Shown here one piece after another: positions 28,701 through 36,485 of a DNA stretch of 64,000 nucleotides. This stretch comes from Frankia alni ACN14a (lineage in GTDB: Bacteria; Actinomycetota; Actinomycetes; Frankiales; Frankiaceae): positions 1,792,962 through 1,856,961 of the forward strand of contig NC_008278.1 in the NCBI RefSeq assembly GCF_000058485.1. The letters run 5' to 3'. Every line of letters starts with the position of its first letter. Within the stretch, counting starts at the first letter, position 1. A program made the position numbers and the translations under genes. The notes under the pieces are model-generated. The model was given only the letters and a program-made list of their open reading frames with translations. It did no database searches and was not told where the DNA came from.

Positions 28701-31700
28701 CGCGCGGCGCGCCGGGAGCGGACGATCCGGGGGTCGTGCTGGCCGCCGAGGTCGCCGAGGCCATCCTGGCGTTGCGCCTGCCTGCCGCGCCCGAGATCTC
28801 GCCGGACAGGCTGCTCGCGACCGTCGAGCGGTTCGAGCCGGCGACCGCCCGGCCCTGGGCCGACTGGGTGGTGCCCCCCGGGCTGGTCGACCGCGCCCAC
28901 CTTGCCGTGTTGCTGCTGCGCGCCCGCCGGGTTCCTCCGGCCGAGCCGCCTGAGTTGTCCGCACCCTGGCTGGATGACATCCTTCGGCGCACCGGCGACA
29001 TTGACGCCGAGCGACGCGTCGCCGCGGCTGTCCGCCTCTCCCTCGACCACCACGTGATCCCCCGTGGCGTGCTCGAACGTTTCGACGATCATCTCGGGTA
29101 CGTGGCCGGGCGGCATCCGACGAGCTGGCTGCACCGTCAGGTCCGCCCGCTGGCGGTCGAGGTCGCCGATGCCTGGATGCTGCTCGACGAGCCGCACCGG
29201 GCCGCCGAGATCATCACCAGGTACCGCGAGGCAGCCCGGGCGGACGGCGACGACCTCGCCGCCGTCGAGCAGTGCGAGCTCGCCCTGCTCGCGCTGTGCC
29301 GCCGCTACCGGACCACCGAGTTCAGCCCGTCGATCCGCCAGCTCGCACGGGCAGGTTCCGTACCGGTGCGGGCCGAGGCCTGGCTGGTGCTGGCCCTGGT
29401 CCGCGGGCAACGGCCGGACGGTCCGGCGGAGGCGGGTAGCTGGCACGCCTGGTGGCGCTGCCAGGACCACGAGTCGCTGACCCGCGGGACGCCGCCGGGC
29501 CCGCCGGTCGTCCCGCCGCTCCCGCCGCCGGTCGATGAGCTGGGCCTGCCCTCGGGGACGGCCGCGGTGGACCGCCTCGAGTGGCGGACTCTGGGCCTTG
29601 GACCGCTTGGGACGGCCGACGCCAGTCCTGGGGATTCCGCCGGCTTCAGTGACTCCGCCGACTTCGGTGACTCCGCCGGCTTCAGTGACCTCGGCGACCC
29701 GGGGGGCCTCACCGACCCGCAGACGCGGCTGCGCGGTGCCGCGCTGCTGCGGGACCCGCGCCGCCTGCCCGGCTCAGCTCGGCGCGCCCTACGGTCGCCG
29801 TCGGGCGGCGACCCGGTGGCTCTCACCCTGTCCGCGCTGCCGCCGCTGGCCGGCGCCCGCGATGCGATGGCGGTCGCGGAGGTCCTCGCCCCACGGCTGC
29901 CCGCGCAGGCCGCCGCCCTGCTGGACGACCCGTTCGAGCTCGCGCCGCCCGCAGCGGCGGAACGGATGCCGGAACATCCTTCCGATCTCGCGCCGCGGCC
30001 CGTGGCGGACCTGCTGCGGAACGCCGGCGACGAGTTCGGCGCCCAGGCCGCGGTCGTGCTCGCCGCCCGCTTGCGCCAACGTGCCGGGCAGGCACCCGTC
30101 CCGCAGACGGCTCCGCCGTCCTCGTCGCGGCTGGCTCCCTGGCCGGGCTGGCTCGAACGCCTCGACCTGGTGCGGACCGGGTCGCATCCGGGGCCGGCCG
30201 GGCGGGAGCACCGACCCGCTGACGGCCCGCCGGACGCGACTGCGCCATCCCCACCGCCCGAACTGTCCGCCGCCGTGGTGCCGCCGCCCCCCTGGCGCTA
30301 CTGGGCATGGGCTCAGCCCGCTCCGTCTGTCCGGTCCGCCGCCGCTGCAGATCCAGCCGATCCAGCCGATCCGACCGATCCAGCCGATCCAGCCGCACCG
30401 ACCGGTCCGGCCGATCCGGCCGCCCTGGGCGACCTGGATGGCCCCGACGGCGATCTCGGGCCCACAAGATCGGACGCCGCGGGGCGGCGGTCCGAACCGG
30501 CCACTGCGCGTCGCCGTCCCCGGCGACGGACGCGCATCACTGTCTCGGCGGTCGCTGTGGTGCTTCTCGCCGCGGCCGTGACGGGGCTGATCGTCGTGTT
30601 CTCGCGGTCCGGGGACGCGGTCAGGACGGGCGAGGGCACCTCCTGGCGGGACGGAGACGTGGTGCTGCCCGCCCTCCTGATCCCCGGCGTCCTGCTCGTG
30701 CTCGCGTCGGTGGCGACACTGGCCGCCTGGGCCGCCGGCAGCCTCCGGAACATGCCGGCGACGCTGTTCCCGGGGCGCGGCCGTTCGCCACGGGCCGGGC
30801 GTCGCAGCCCCGCCTGCGTCTCACCCGACCGCCTGCGCCTGCGCGTCGGCTCGCCGATCCGGATCCGGGACGGCCAGTACACGGCCATTGCCGTGCCCCG
30901 GCGCCTGATGGCGCCGGTTGTCACCTCGGAACCGACCTCAAGCTGGCCGTTGTGGGCGGACAGGCCGTGGCCCCTCGTCGACCGTGTCCTGTCCGCCCGG
31001 CCGCTGTGGCGGCTGGACGGGCAGCGGGCGACGTTCGTGCGCCGGCGCCGCTGGCGCGCCTGGGAGCGCCGACGCCTGTGGATGATCCCGCTCGTGGTCG
31101 AGGACGAGGCCCGGGGCGAGGACTGGGAACGGCGGCTCGCCGCGACCGCACCCCCGCGGTCCGCCCGCACGATCGTCTTCGCGCGCTTCGGGTCCAGAGG
31201 CTTCCAGCCGGTCGGCAACCAGCCTGCCCGATCGGGGTCGACGGGTACCTTTCGCGGTCCGCGGCACCTGCGGCCCGACGGCGACCTGGCCGCCTCGACG
31301 GTCATCGCGCAGGTGATCGGCACCCCCGTGCACACCATGTCGGGGGTGCGGCTGCGGGTCAGCGACGACGGGTCCTCCTCGTCCGCCGCGGAGCAGGAGA
31401 ACCTGCTGGGGATCGAGGACCTCGACGTCGGCGACGTCCACCTGGCCGTGCTCCAGGCCGATCCGATGGACGGCGCGGCGGCGCCCCTGGGTGAGGATCG
31501 CGCGGGCTTCGTCGACCTGGCCATCGCCGCGCTCGACGCGGGGGCTCCGGCGGTGCTGGTGATCCCACCCCTGCCCGACGAGCTTGCGGCCGCGGTCGGC
31601 GCCCTGACGCGCGAGACGGTCGATCTCGCGATGCGGGGCGGGCTCGGCCCCACCGGACCGCTCCTGGCGCCGGTCTACGCCGCCCGGCGGGTCAAGGACC

Positions 31701-31879
31701 TGATCTACGAGGCCGAGGCCGCCTCCGGCGACGGGCCGGCGCCCACGGGCGTCGCCGTGGCGGTCGATCCTTCTGCTGGTGACGGTCCCCTTCCGACTGG
31801 CGGTCCGCGTCCGGGTCACAGTCCGCGTCCGGGGGACAGTCCGCGTCCGGGTGACGATGTCCTGCTGCTGTTGCCCTGA
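25754..31879 (+). CDS. Giant STAND-like NTPase with winged helix, membrane segments and CHAT-like C-terminus
   Basis: This 2041-residue protein starts at a GTG that overlaps the CHAT stop and follows GAGGAG. Residues about 20-110 look like a winged-helix region (LAALLTRLDEAGLIERRRAL). The NTPase domain has Walker A GTGGIGKT (272-279) and Walker B VVLVLDTCEEL (Asp428), with GVRVVLAGRRPL as a sensor strand, as in STAND/NACHT-type switches. A long helical region (about 560-1560), probably superhelical repeats, is broken by proline-rich repeats. Two membrane segments follow (about 1596-1618 and 1637-1660). The C-terminus (about 1885-1975) reads like a CHAT core with the Cys replaced (VHLAVLQADP ... 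GAPAVLVIPPLP). It is likely the sensor and scaffold of the operon's system, held at the membrane. Confidence 0.78.
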   Translation: MRSSPPPPTGRPAGTTGPGSDPPEDPQPDVDTLLARARTATLAAFAPSGLCRLALVPEWTDGTAALFGLVAADELAALLTRLDEAGLIERRRALGPRRTVRQVFWLRSSRRDEVGRHLRGQGFDVDAEVDALSEVIAAAAEASAGELAREFAPWLEVAVQHRRDRSGSSLFQRVDSLVTAAGAGPGSRVEPPAGLAAAARLVAAAGTIGAVCGGTLAEAARRAGWRLDRAHRDAQDAEYLRDYQNRAEVEEPLGELLAEDGPGTQWAVHLLGTGGIGKTMVLRYLASGAYAAARDIAPFPVARVDFDHLDPRYPEHRPAEVLLALADELAGYGPSRGWYHSYRRFRDAANALHEQLGRTGPEPSAAEQAAEQVYGSAVYPDHGPVRSTASALRAAAAQTIRALFDEVVRAFARVLRELGRPRVVLVLDTCEELAKLYAPGTAAPAIDRTFDLLERLHAELPGVRVVLAGRRPLVPPPDRKQRAGGPVLLAREYVRVVPVAGFTADEAHRYLDAPRPEPDAGLDDRDLDPVSQEASTATVLPGRRRGGALRTALLERARMPPSLAGDVRYNPFELAAYREWIAREPDLDPAVLRAAGDPLVERRIIARLADDNARGALAIAAELGRFDLGMISPALRRAGLDPQAAFDGLAAQEWIHVRALGPQGEPLVIEVDEHLRDRIRVAVAAAAEPERYPLDRARLGRDAAALVTAGPLATVTAEAVETAVRLLPLADAAAFWVDLEDRIVASGAWAWAAQVCVRAAAVERLRADGLAPYPLPLSSHPPRPADSPLPSGPPLPSGPPHPAGPAPRPPNPTILAAILATQAAARLHVGEPAEAPALWAAVLDQAPRHPLAEHGDLLRARAVLGLLASGGSAFAPLGPVAATTVVDALDDVTAVDDVPAGSLLAAAEALAEGTLPDVGPVRSGGRPGVSLVRPDHPSVWRGALAGSVRNMASGTAIVGVQSGRPATVGRDVRWEVDELLGAARGAPGADDPGVVLAAEVAEAILALRLPAAPEISPDRLLATVERFEPATARPWADWVVPPGLVDRAHLAVLLLRARRVPPAEPPELSAPWLDDILRRTGDIDAERRVAAAVRLSLDHHVIPRGVLERFDDHLGYVAGRHPTSWLHRQVRPLAVEVADAWMLLDEPHRAAEIITRYREAARADGDDLAAVEQCELALLALCRRYRTTEFSPSIRQLARAGSVPVRAEAWLVLALVRGQRPDGPAEAGSWHAWWRCQDHESLTRGTPPGPPVVPPLPPPVDELGLPSGTAAVDRLEWRTLGLGPLGTADASPGDSAGFSDSADFGDSAGFSDLGDPGGLTDPQTRLRGAALLRDPRRLPGSARRALRSPSGGDPVALTLSALPPLAGARDAMAVAEVLAPRLPAQAAALLDDPFELAPPAAAERMPEHPSDLAPRPVADLLRNAGDEFGAQAAVVLAARLRQRAGQAPVPQTAPPSSSRLAPWPGWLERLDLVRTGSHPGPAGREHRPADGPPDATAPSPPPELSAAVVPPPPWRYWAWAQPAPSVRSAAAADPADPADPTDPADPAAPTGPADPAALGDLDGPDGDLGPTRSDAAGRRSEPATARRRPRRRTRITVSAVAVVLLAAAVTGLIVVFSRSGDAVRTGEGTSWRDGDVVLPALLIPGVLLVLASVATLAAWAAGSLRNMPATLFPGRGRSPRAGRRSPACVSPDRLRLRVGSPIRIRDGQYTAIAVPRRLMAPVVTSEPTSSWPLWADRPWPLVDRVLSARPLWRLDGQRATFVRRRRWRAWERRRLWMIPLVVEDEARGEDWERRLAATAPPRSARTIVFARFGSRGFQPVGNQPARSGSTGTFRGPRHLRPDGDLAASTVIAQVIGTPVHTMSGVRLRVSDDGSSSSAAEQENLLGIEDLDVGDVHLAVLQADPMDGAAAPLGEDRAGFVDLAIAALDAGAPAVLVIPPLPDELAAAVGALTRETVDLAMRGGLGPTGPLLAPVYAARRVKDLIYEAEAASGDGPAPTGVAVAVDPSAGDGPLPTGGPRPGHSPRPGDSPRPGDDVLLLLP

Positions 31880-31885
31880 CGGCAC

Positions 31886-31921
31886 CCCCTCGGCCCGGTG
31901 GGACGTGCCCGCGCCGAGGGG
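31886..31921. terminator. Bidirectional hairpin terminator
   Basis: CCCCTCGGC at 31886-31894 pairs with GCCGAGGGG at 31913-31921. It lies between the convergent stops of the giant NTPase and the 355-residue hypothetical gene. Confidence 0.6.
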
Positions 31922-31932
31922 CGTCGCCGCTG

Positions 31933-33000
31933 TCAGCCGGCGAGCAGATCGGCGAGGGTGAGGGCGGCGAGGGCGGGGTCGTCGCGGGCGGGCAGCAGGG
32001 CGATCACCTCGTCGGCGACGGTGGCGTCCGGGTCGGCGAAGGCCGCCTGCTCGGGGCCGGCGTCCAGGGCGGCGGCGATCGCGGCGGCGATCCGGGGGCG
32101 GTCGGACTCGACGTAGTCGGCGGACGTCCAGGCCAGGGTGACGGCCTCGGCGCGGTGGTCGGCGAACGCCCCTGCCCGTCCGTGCGCCCGTGCCAGCCGG
32201 GCCTGCGTGATCAGCGTCGTCATGGCCGGCGACAGCCAGACGTCGTGCTCGGTGCGGGTCTCCACCCGCACGACGAGGTAGTCGAACCCGGTCAGCCGCC
32301 GCTCCCCGCCGCCGGCACCGCCTGACCCGCCGGCAACGGTCGGGTCGCCGCGGACGGCGAGCCGGCCGTCGGCGCCGATCGTGAGCTCACCGGGCAGCGA
32401 GCCGGGCGGGGCGTTCACGACGGCGAGATGGCCGGCCTGCACCGGCTGGCCGCCGCCACCGGGGCTGATCATCGCGTAGTGGACGCCGAGGACCGGTTCG
32501 TCGCCGGACGCGCCGATCAGTGAGTCCAGGCCGGTGGAGATGGCGTTCGCCACCGACGCCGCGGTCGCCAGGGGCGGCCCGAGCAGCTCGGCGAACCCGG
32601 CGACGAACGAGGCCGCCGTGCCCAGCGGACCCGTCTGAGCGGCCTGGTAAACCGCCGCCTCGATCTCCACGGTGCCGCCGTTGAACGGCAGCAGCGGAGT
32701 GATGGGGAAGTCAAACTGGTCGCCGGGCACCGCCCAGGCGGCGGCCGGCCGCGAGAAGGTCGTGAACGCGACCGGCGCGCCGGCACCGAACGTCAGCGAC
32801 GCGCCGGCATGCAGCACCGGAAAGCGGTCGTTTCCCCAGTTCCGCGCCCTGGCGAGGAAACCCTCGGCGAGCCACAGCCGCAGATATCCCTGCGCCGGCC
32901 AGATCGGCGCCGATCCAGGCGCCGGCAGAAAGCACGTGGTCACATGCTCTGCGTCCGCGGCGAGGCCGCCTTTTATCCGAGCCCACAATCCCCCCGACAC
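31933..33000 (-). CDS. Conserved-looking hypothetical protein
   Basis: A GTG at 33000 gives 355 residues. The N-terminal half has LWLAEGFLARARNWGNDRFPVLHAG and a beta-rich region (FTTFSRPAAAW ... GDQFDFPITPLLPFNGG). The C-terminal half contains HYAMISPGGGGQP and a Gly-rich loop. There is no signal peptide, membrane segment or known catalytic motif. I do not recognise the family. It converges on the CHAT/NTPase operon with 54 bases and a shared terminator between, so membership in that system is possible but not shown. The promoter region faces the DUF35 gene end. Confidence 0.65.
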   Translation of the reverse strand: MSGGLWARIKGGLAADAEHVTTCFLPAPGSAPIWPAQGYLRLWLAEGFLARARNWGNDRFPVLHAGASLTFGAGAPVAFTTFSRPAAAWAVPGDQFDFPITPLLPFNGGTVEIEAAVYQAAQTGPLGTAASFVAGFAELLGPPLATAASVANAISTGLDSLIGASGDEPVLGVHYAMISPGGGGQPVQAGHLAVVNAPPGSLPGELTIGADGRLAVRGDPTVAGGSGGAGGGERRLTGFDYLVVRVETRTEHDVWLSPAMTTLITQARLARAHGRAGAFADHRAEAVTLAWTSADYVESDRPRIAAAIAAALDAGPEQAAFADPDATVADEVIALLPARDDPALAALTLADLLAG

Positions 33001-33075
33001 GACGCACAGCCTATCGTGGGCGGAAATCCCGCGGGCCGGAGGCGGAATCGGCGCGACACGCCGGACCGGTCGCCG

Positions 33076-33537
33076 TCATGACTCGTCCAACGGGCGGAAG
33101 AGCGCGACGGTGAAGTCGCCGCCGGGCAGGTCGGCGAACTCGGCCCGCACCCGCAGGCCACAGCGCACCTCCGCCGGGTCGACGCCGACGATCCGGGCGG
33201 GCAGGCGCAGGCCTGCCTGCTCGTCGAGCTCGACCAGGGCCACCACGTAGGGCAGGTCGTCGAGGTAGCCGGGCACGGTCGCCCGGTGCTGGACGATGAA
33301 CGAGTAGACGGTGCCGGTGCCGGCGACGTCGGTGAACCGGGTCGGCCCGGCGCACCGGCGGCACCGCTCGAGCGGCGGTTGCATCCACAGCCCGCAGTGC
33401 CCGCAGCGGCACATGGCCAGCCGGCCCTCGGCCAGGGCCGCCCAGAAGGGCGCGGTCACCGCGTCCGGCACCGGCTGCGGCGGGAGGCTGAGCGGATCGG
33501 CCGCCACGGTCGCGCGCTCCTCGTGCGTCGTGGTCAT
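33076..33537 (-). CDS. DUF35 OB-fold protein with zinc ribbon (thiolase partner)
   Basis: The 153-residue protein has an N-terminal rubredoxin-like zinc knuckle (CGHCGLW ... ERCRRCAG). An OB-fold region (TGTVYSFIVQHRATVPGYLDDLPYVVALVELDE) follows. This is the standard DUF35 layout. DUF35 proteins pair with thiolase-like enzymes; in mycobacterial steroid degradation the Ltp2 aldolase needs the DUF35 domain of ChsH2. Here the ATG at 33537 overlaps the stop of a thiolase-like gene (ATGA), so the two are coupled and probably form such a complex acting on an acyl-CoA. Confidence 0.88.
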   Translation of the reverse strand: MTTTHEERATVAADPLSLPPQPVPDAVTAPFWAALAEGRLAMCRCGHCGLWMQPPLERCRRCAGPTRFTDVAGTGTVYSFIVQHRATVPGYLDDLPYVVALVELDEQAGLRLPARIVGVDPAEVRCGLRVRAEFADLPGGDFTVALFRPLDES

Positions 33538-34682
33538 GCCTCCGCCGTTCCGTAGACGAGGGCGCCGCCGAAGGGGCCGGCACCGGACGTGACCAGCGCC
33601 GTCTCGGCGCCGCTCACCTGCCGGTCGCCGGCGTCGCCGCGCAGTTGCAGCACCGCCTCGTAATGGTGGTTCAGGCCGTGGATGTAGCCCTCGGACAGCA
33701 GCCCGCCGTGCGGGTTGACGACGACGTCGCCGCCGTAGGTGGCCCGCCCGGCCCGGAAGTAGTCGCCGACCTCGCCCTTGGCGCAGAACCCGAAGTCCTC
33801 GAAGGTCGCCATCACGGTGAAGGTGAAGCAGTCGTACATGCAGGCGACGTCGATGTCGGCGGGACGCAGCCCGGTGCGCGACCACAGCCGGGGCGCGGTG
33901 TCCCGGGAGTACATGCAGCTCAGGTCGTCCCACTGGTCGACCGAGCCGCCGAAGCGGTTGCTGTCGGCCGCGCCGAGCAGGTGGACGGGACGGTGCGGCA
34001 GATCCGCGGCCCGCTCGGCGCTCGTGACCACGATCGCCACCGCGCCGTCGATCTCGTAGCAGCAGTCGAACAGTCGGAACGGCTCGCTGATCCACCGACT
34101 GTTCAGGTAGTCGTCGAGGGTGATGGGAGACCGGGCCACCGCGTGCGGGTTGCGCACCGCGTGGTCGCGTTCCTGCACCGCGATGGCACCCAGGTCCGCC
34201 GCGGTGGATCCGTACTCGTACTGGTGGCGGCGGCAGAACATCGCGAACCACTGGGGCGGCACGAGGTACCCGTGCGGCCCCGCGAACTGCCCCTCGCCGT
34301 CGACCTCGACCCGCTCCAGCGCCCGGCCGTACCGGGTCTGCGAGCCGAGCACCCGGTAGACGACAACCACCTCGGCCTGGCCGGTCAGCACCGCCGCGGC
34401 GGCCCCCGCCACGGTCGAGGTGACGATGTTGCCGCCGCCCAGGACGCTCAGGCTCCACCCGAGGTCGTCGACTCCGATGGCGTGGGCGACCTGGCTCGGA
34501 CCGGCGCTGTCGCCCGTCGAGTAACAGGTGAAGCCGTCGACGTCGGCGGCGGTGAGCCCGCAGTCGGCGAGCGCCTCCCGGGCGGCCTGCGCGGCCATCG
34601 ACAGCGTGGTGCGCCCCGACGAGCGCACGAACGGCGACCGCCCGATCCCGACGACGGCCGCGCCCCCTAACGAACGACTCAC
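33534..34682 (-). CDS. Thiolase-like lipid-transfer/aldolase protein
   Basis: This 382-residue thiolase-superfamily protein starts at a GTG eight bases after GAAGGG. It shows the early GxGRSPF and DVDGFTCYS elements and the late NPHGGLLSEGYIHGLNHHYEAVLQLRG with the family's His and Gly-rich loop. The nucleophilic Cys of degradative thiolases, expected near SLSVLGGGNIVTS, is absent. That is typical of SCP-x/Ltp-like proteins and of retro-aldolases such as Ltp2. Coupling to a DUF35 gene supports an aldolase-type cleavage of a side-chain acyl-CoA. A 22-bp palindrome (34763-34784) lies 81 bases upstream and is shared with two other promoters of this cluster. Confidence 0.85.
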   Translation of the reverse strand: MSRSLGGAAVVGIGRSPFVRSSGRTTLSMAAQAAREALADCGLTAADVDGFTCYSTGDSAGPSQVAHAIGVDDLGWSLSVLGGGNIVTSTVAGAAAAVLTGQAEVVVVYRVLGSQTRYGRALERVEVDGEGQFAGPHGYLVPPQWFAMFCRRHQYEYGSTAADLGAIAVQERDHAVRNPHAVARSPITLDDYLNSRWISEPFRLFDCCYEIDGAVAIVVTSAERAADLPHRPVHLLGAADSNRFGGSVDQWDDLSCMYSRDTAPRLWSRTGLRPADIDVACMYDCFTFTVMATFEDFGFCAKGEVGDYFRAGRATYGGDVVVNPHGGLLSEGYIHGLNHHYEAVLQLRGDAGDRQVSGAETALVTSGAGPFGGALVYGTAEA

Positions 34683-34762
34683 GTCACTGCCCTTCCCGCC
34701 GCGTACCCACGCCCCGACGCGGCGTCGACGCCCAGACCTGATGCCGCCGCCTCGCCGCGAGT

Positions 34763-34784
34763 TTCTGACATTTGACTGCCAGAA
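34763..34784. promoter_or_regulatory. Candidate TetR operator, site A
   Basis: TTCTGACA-N6-TGCCAGAA forms a 22-bp near-perfect palindrome (one mismatched pair) in the promoter region of the thiolase/DUF35 pair. Closely related sites lie at 36194 and 39491, around the same gene cluster, which encodes a TetR regulator. Confidence 0.6.
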
Positions 34785-34837
34785 TCGTAACCGGAGACGC
34801 CGACGAGGTCCAGCCCCCCGGCGTCGTCGCGCCCGGC

Positions 34838-35989
34838 TCAGAGCTCCAGGCCCGGCCAGGTCATGGTGACCGGGTGCGAGTGGGGAAGGTCGAGGATCTG
34901 GACGAGGTACTGCTGCCCGAAGTTGTTGGTGCGCAACTCCTCGATCGTCTCCGGGGCCATCGCACCCGTCGCCCCGTACAGGTCGCCGAGGCGCCGCAGG
35001 ATGACCGCCAGCCGGTAGGACGCGAACACGAGGTGGAAGTCCAGGTTCGCGGCCTCCCGGCCGACGAGCTCCTGCCATCGGCGCACGGTCTGCGCCGGGC
35101 TGCCGATGCCCGGTAATCGCTCGACGCCGACCGACTCCGTGCTGCTGTAGTCCATGACCGTCCACCAGGCGAGGTCCGATTCGGCGCCGGCCAGGCACAC
35201 CATGTCCCAGTCGAACACCGCCGCCACGTCGAGCCCACGGAACATCAGGTTCGGCAACCGGGAGTCGCCCCAGGCCAGGGCGGTGACGCCGAGGGGCGGG
35301 ACGTGCGCGCGCAGCCACCGCTCGGCCGCGGCGATCACCGGATCGGTGCGCCCCCGCGCCACCCAGGCCGCCACGTCGATCCAGTGCGCGAGATCCTGCC
35401 GCAGGCCGTCCGGCCCGAGGTGCGGACGGTCGAGGAACGCCACCTTCGCCGGATCGACCTGGTGCAGTCGGGCCATGACCTCGACCGCGTTGTGCCACAG
35501 CACGGCGCGATCGCCCGGGACCAGGTCATGCACCCAGCCGGTGGTGTGGAACGGCGGGGTGTCCCCGGGCACGCGACCCTCGACGCGTTCCATGACGAAA
35601 AACGCCTCGCCGAGAACGCCGGTGTCCGTCTCCAGGCCGACGACCGCGGGGACCGGAATGCCCGGCTCGCGGCCCAGCACCCGGTACATCTCGGCGTGGA
35701 CGGTGAGGTCGGCGTCCTTGTACAGGAAGTCGGGGGAGTTGACCCGCACGACGTAGCCCGCCGAGCGGGTCACCCCGGCCTCGGTCCAGTTCGTCTCGCA
35801 GAGCAACGTCTCGTTGGCCACCCCGCCGGTCCGGGGCAGCGTCACCTCGGTAACGCGCAGATCGGCCCGGTGCGGCAGGGCCGCGCAGAACCACGATTCG
35901 AGGGCCTGCCGTGTCGTTTCCGGATCGCGTTGACGATCCCGGGTCGGCAGCCCGGATTCGATGTAGGTGGAGTTCGTCAACTCCGGCAA
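34838..35989 (-). CDS. APH-type phosphotransferase family protein
   Basis: A TTG start at 35989 is supported by AGGAGG five bases upstream and gives 383 residues. The fold is that of aminoglycoside phosphotransferase/choline kinase-like kinases. The lobe with VVRVNSPDFLY precedes FVMERVEG (hinge). The catalytic loop is WGDSRLPNLMF (Asp242, Asn247, with Trp in place of the usual His). AVFDWDM supplies the metal-binding Asp260. Proteins of this subgroup accompany acyl-CoA dehydrogenases and thiolases in lipid or steroid catabolic clusters and are not drug-resistance enzymes as far as context shows. It lies on the same strand as the thiolase pair and may phosphorylate a hydroxylated intermediate; this is an inference. 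Confidence 0.85.
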   Translation of the reverse strand: MPELTNSTYIESGLPTRDRQRDPETTRQALESWFCAALPHRADLRVTEVTLPRTGGVANETLLCETNWTEAGVTRSAGYVVRVNSPDFLYKDADLTVHAEMYRVLGREPGIPVPAVVGLETDTGVLGEAFFVMERVEGRVPGDTPPFHTTGWVHDLVPGDRAVLWHNAVEVMARLHQVDPAKVAFLDRPHLGPDGLRQDLAHWIDVAAWVARGRTDPVIAAAERWLRAHVPPLGVTALAWGDSRLPNLMFRGLDVAAVFDWDMVCLAGAESDLAWWTVMDYSSTESVGVERLPGIGSPAQTVRRWQELVGREAANLDFHLVFASYRLAVILRRLGDLYGATGAMAPETIEELRTNNFGQQYLVQILDLPHSHPVTMTWPGLEL

Positions 35990-36485
35990 CGTGTCCTCCT
36001 CGCGGTGGGACGAATACGTGCCCGGCGGAATTTCTCGCCGAACACCACAAAGGAGCCACCGGCGCCCGCAGCGGTCGCGCCGGACGCGGAACGTCCGCTG
36101 TTCGACTGGCCGCGGGAACGGTCATCACCTGCGCCGACCGGCGGGCGGCGGGATCGTGGCGAACCCGACGGTCGGCGATGATGCCGACGCACTGTATGGC
36201 AGTGAACTGTCAGAGTCAACGCCTGATCGTCGATGCCCCAGGGTTCGCCCTATTCGGCTCTGACCTCGACCGAGAGCGTCCAGGCCGAGCACTTGCGCGA
36301 AGTGCTGGAATGATCCATAGTCTGCTCAGCCCGAGTCCGATCAGTTCACCGGCGATGGCAGGCTGCTGCCAGAAAGAGATCGGCGACGGGTGGTGGTCCG
36401 GCATGCCTGCACGGCTGGCCGGTGGTGCCGGCGGTGCGGTGTTCGGGAAAAGGCAAGTATTCGGGGAAACAGGAGGTGCGCCGCG
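35990..36485. other. Divergent promoter region of APH-like and epoxide hydrolase genes
   Basis: About 500 bases without a supported gene. It contains the palindromic site at 36194-36215 and the two ribosome sites at its ends. Frames extending the epoxide hydrolase upstream of 36486 have unlikely composition. Confidence 0.5.
36194..36215. promoter_or_regulatory. Candidate TetR operator, site C
   Basis: GTATGGCA-N6-TGTCAGAG has the same arrangement and spacing as sites A and B, with a less perfect left arm (core TGGCA / TGTCA). It lies between the divergent APH-like and epoxide hydrolase genes and could control both. Confidence 0.5.

Noticed and set aside
34838-35989. Aminoglycoside resistance gene
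   Set aside because: The APH-like fold is shared by many metabolic kinases, the usual catalytic His is Trp, and the neighbours are lipid-catabolic genes.
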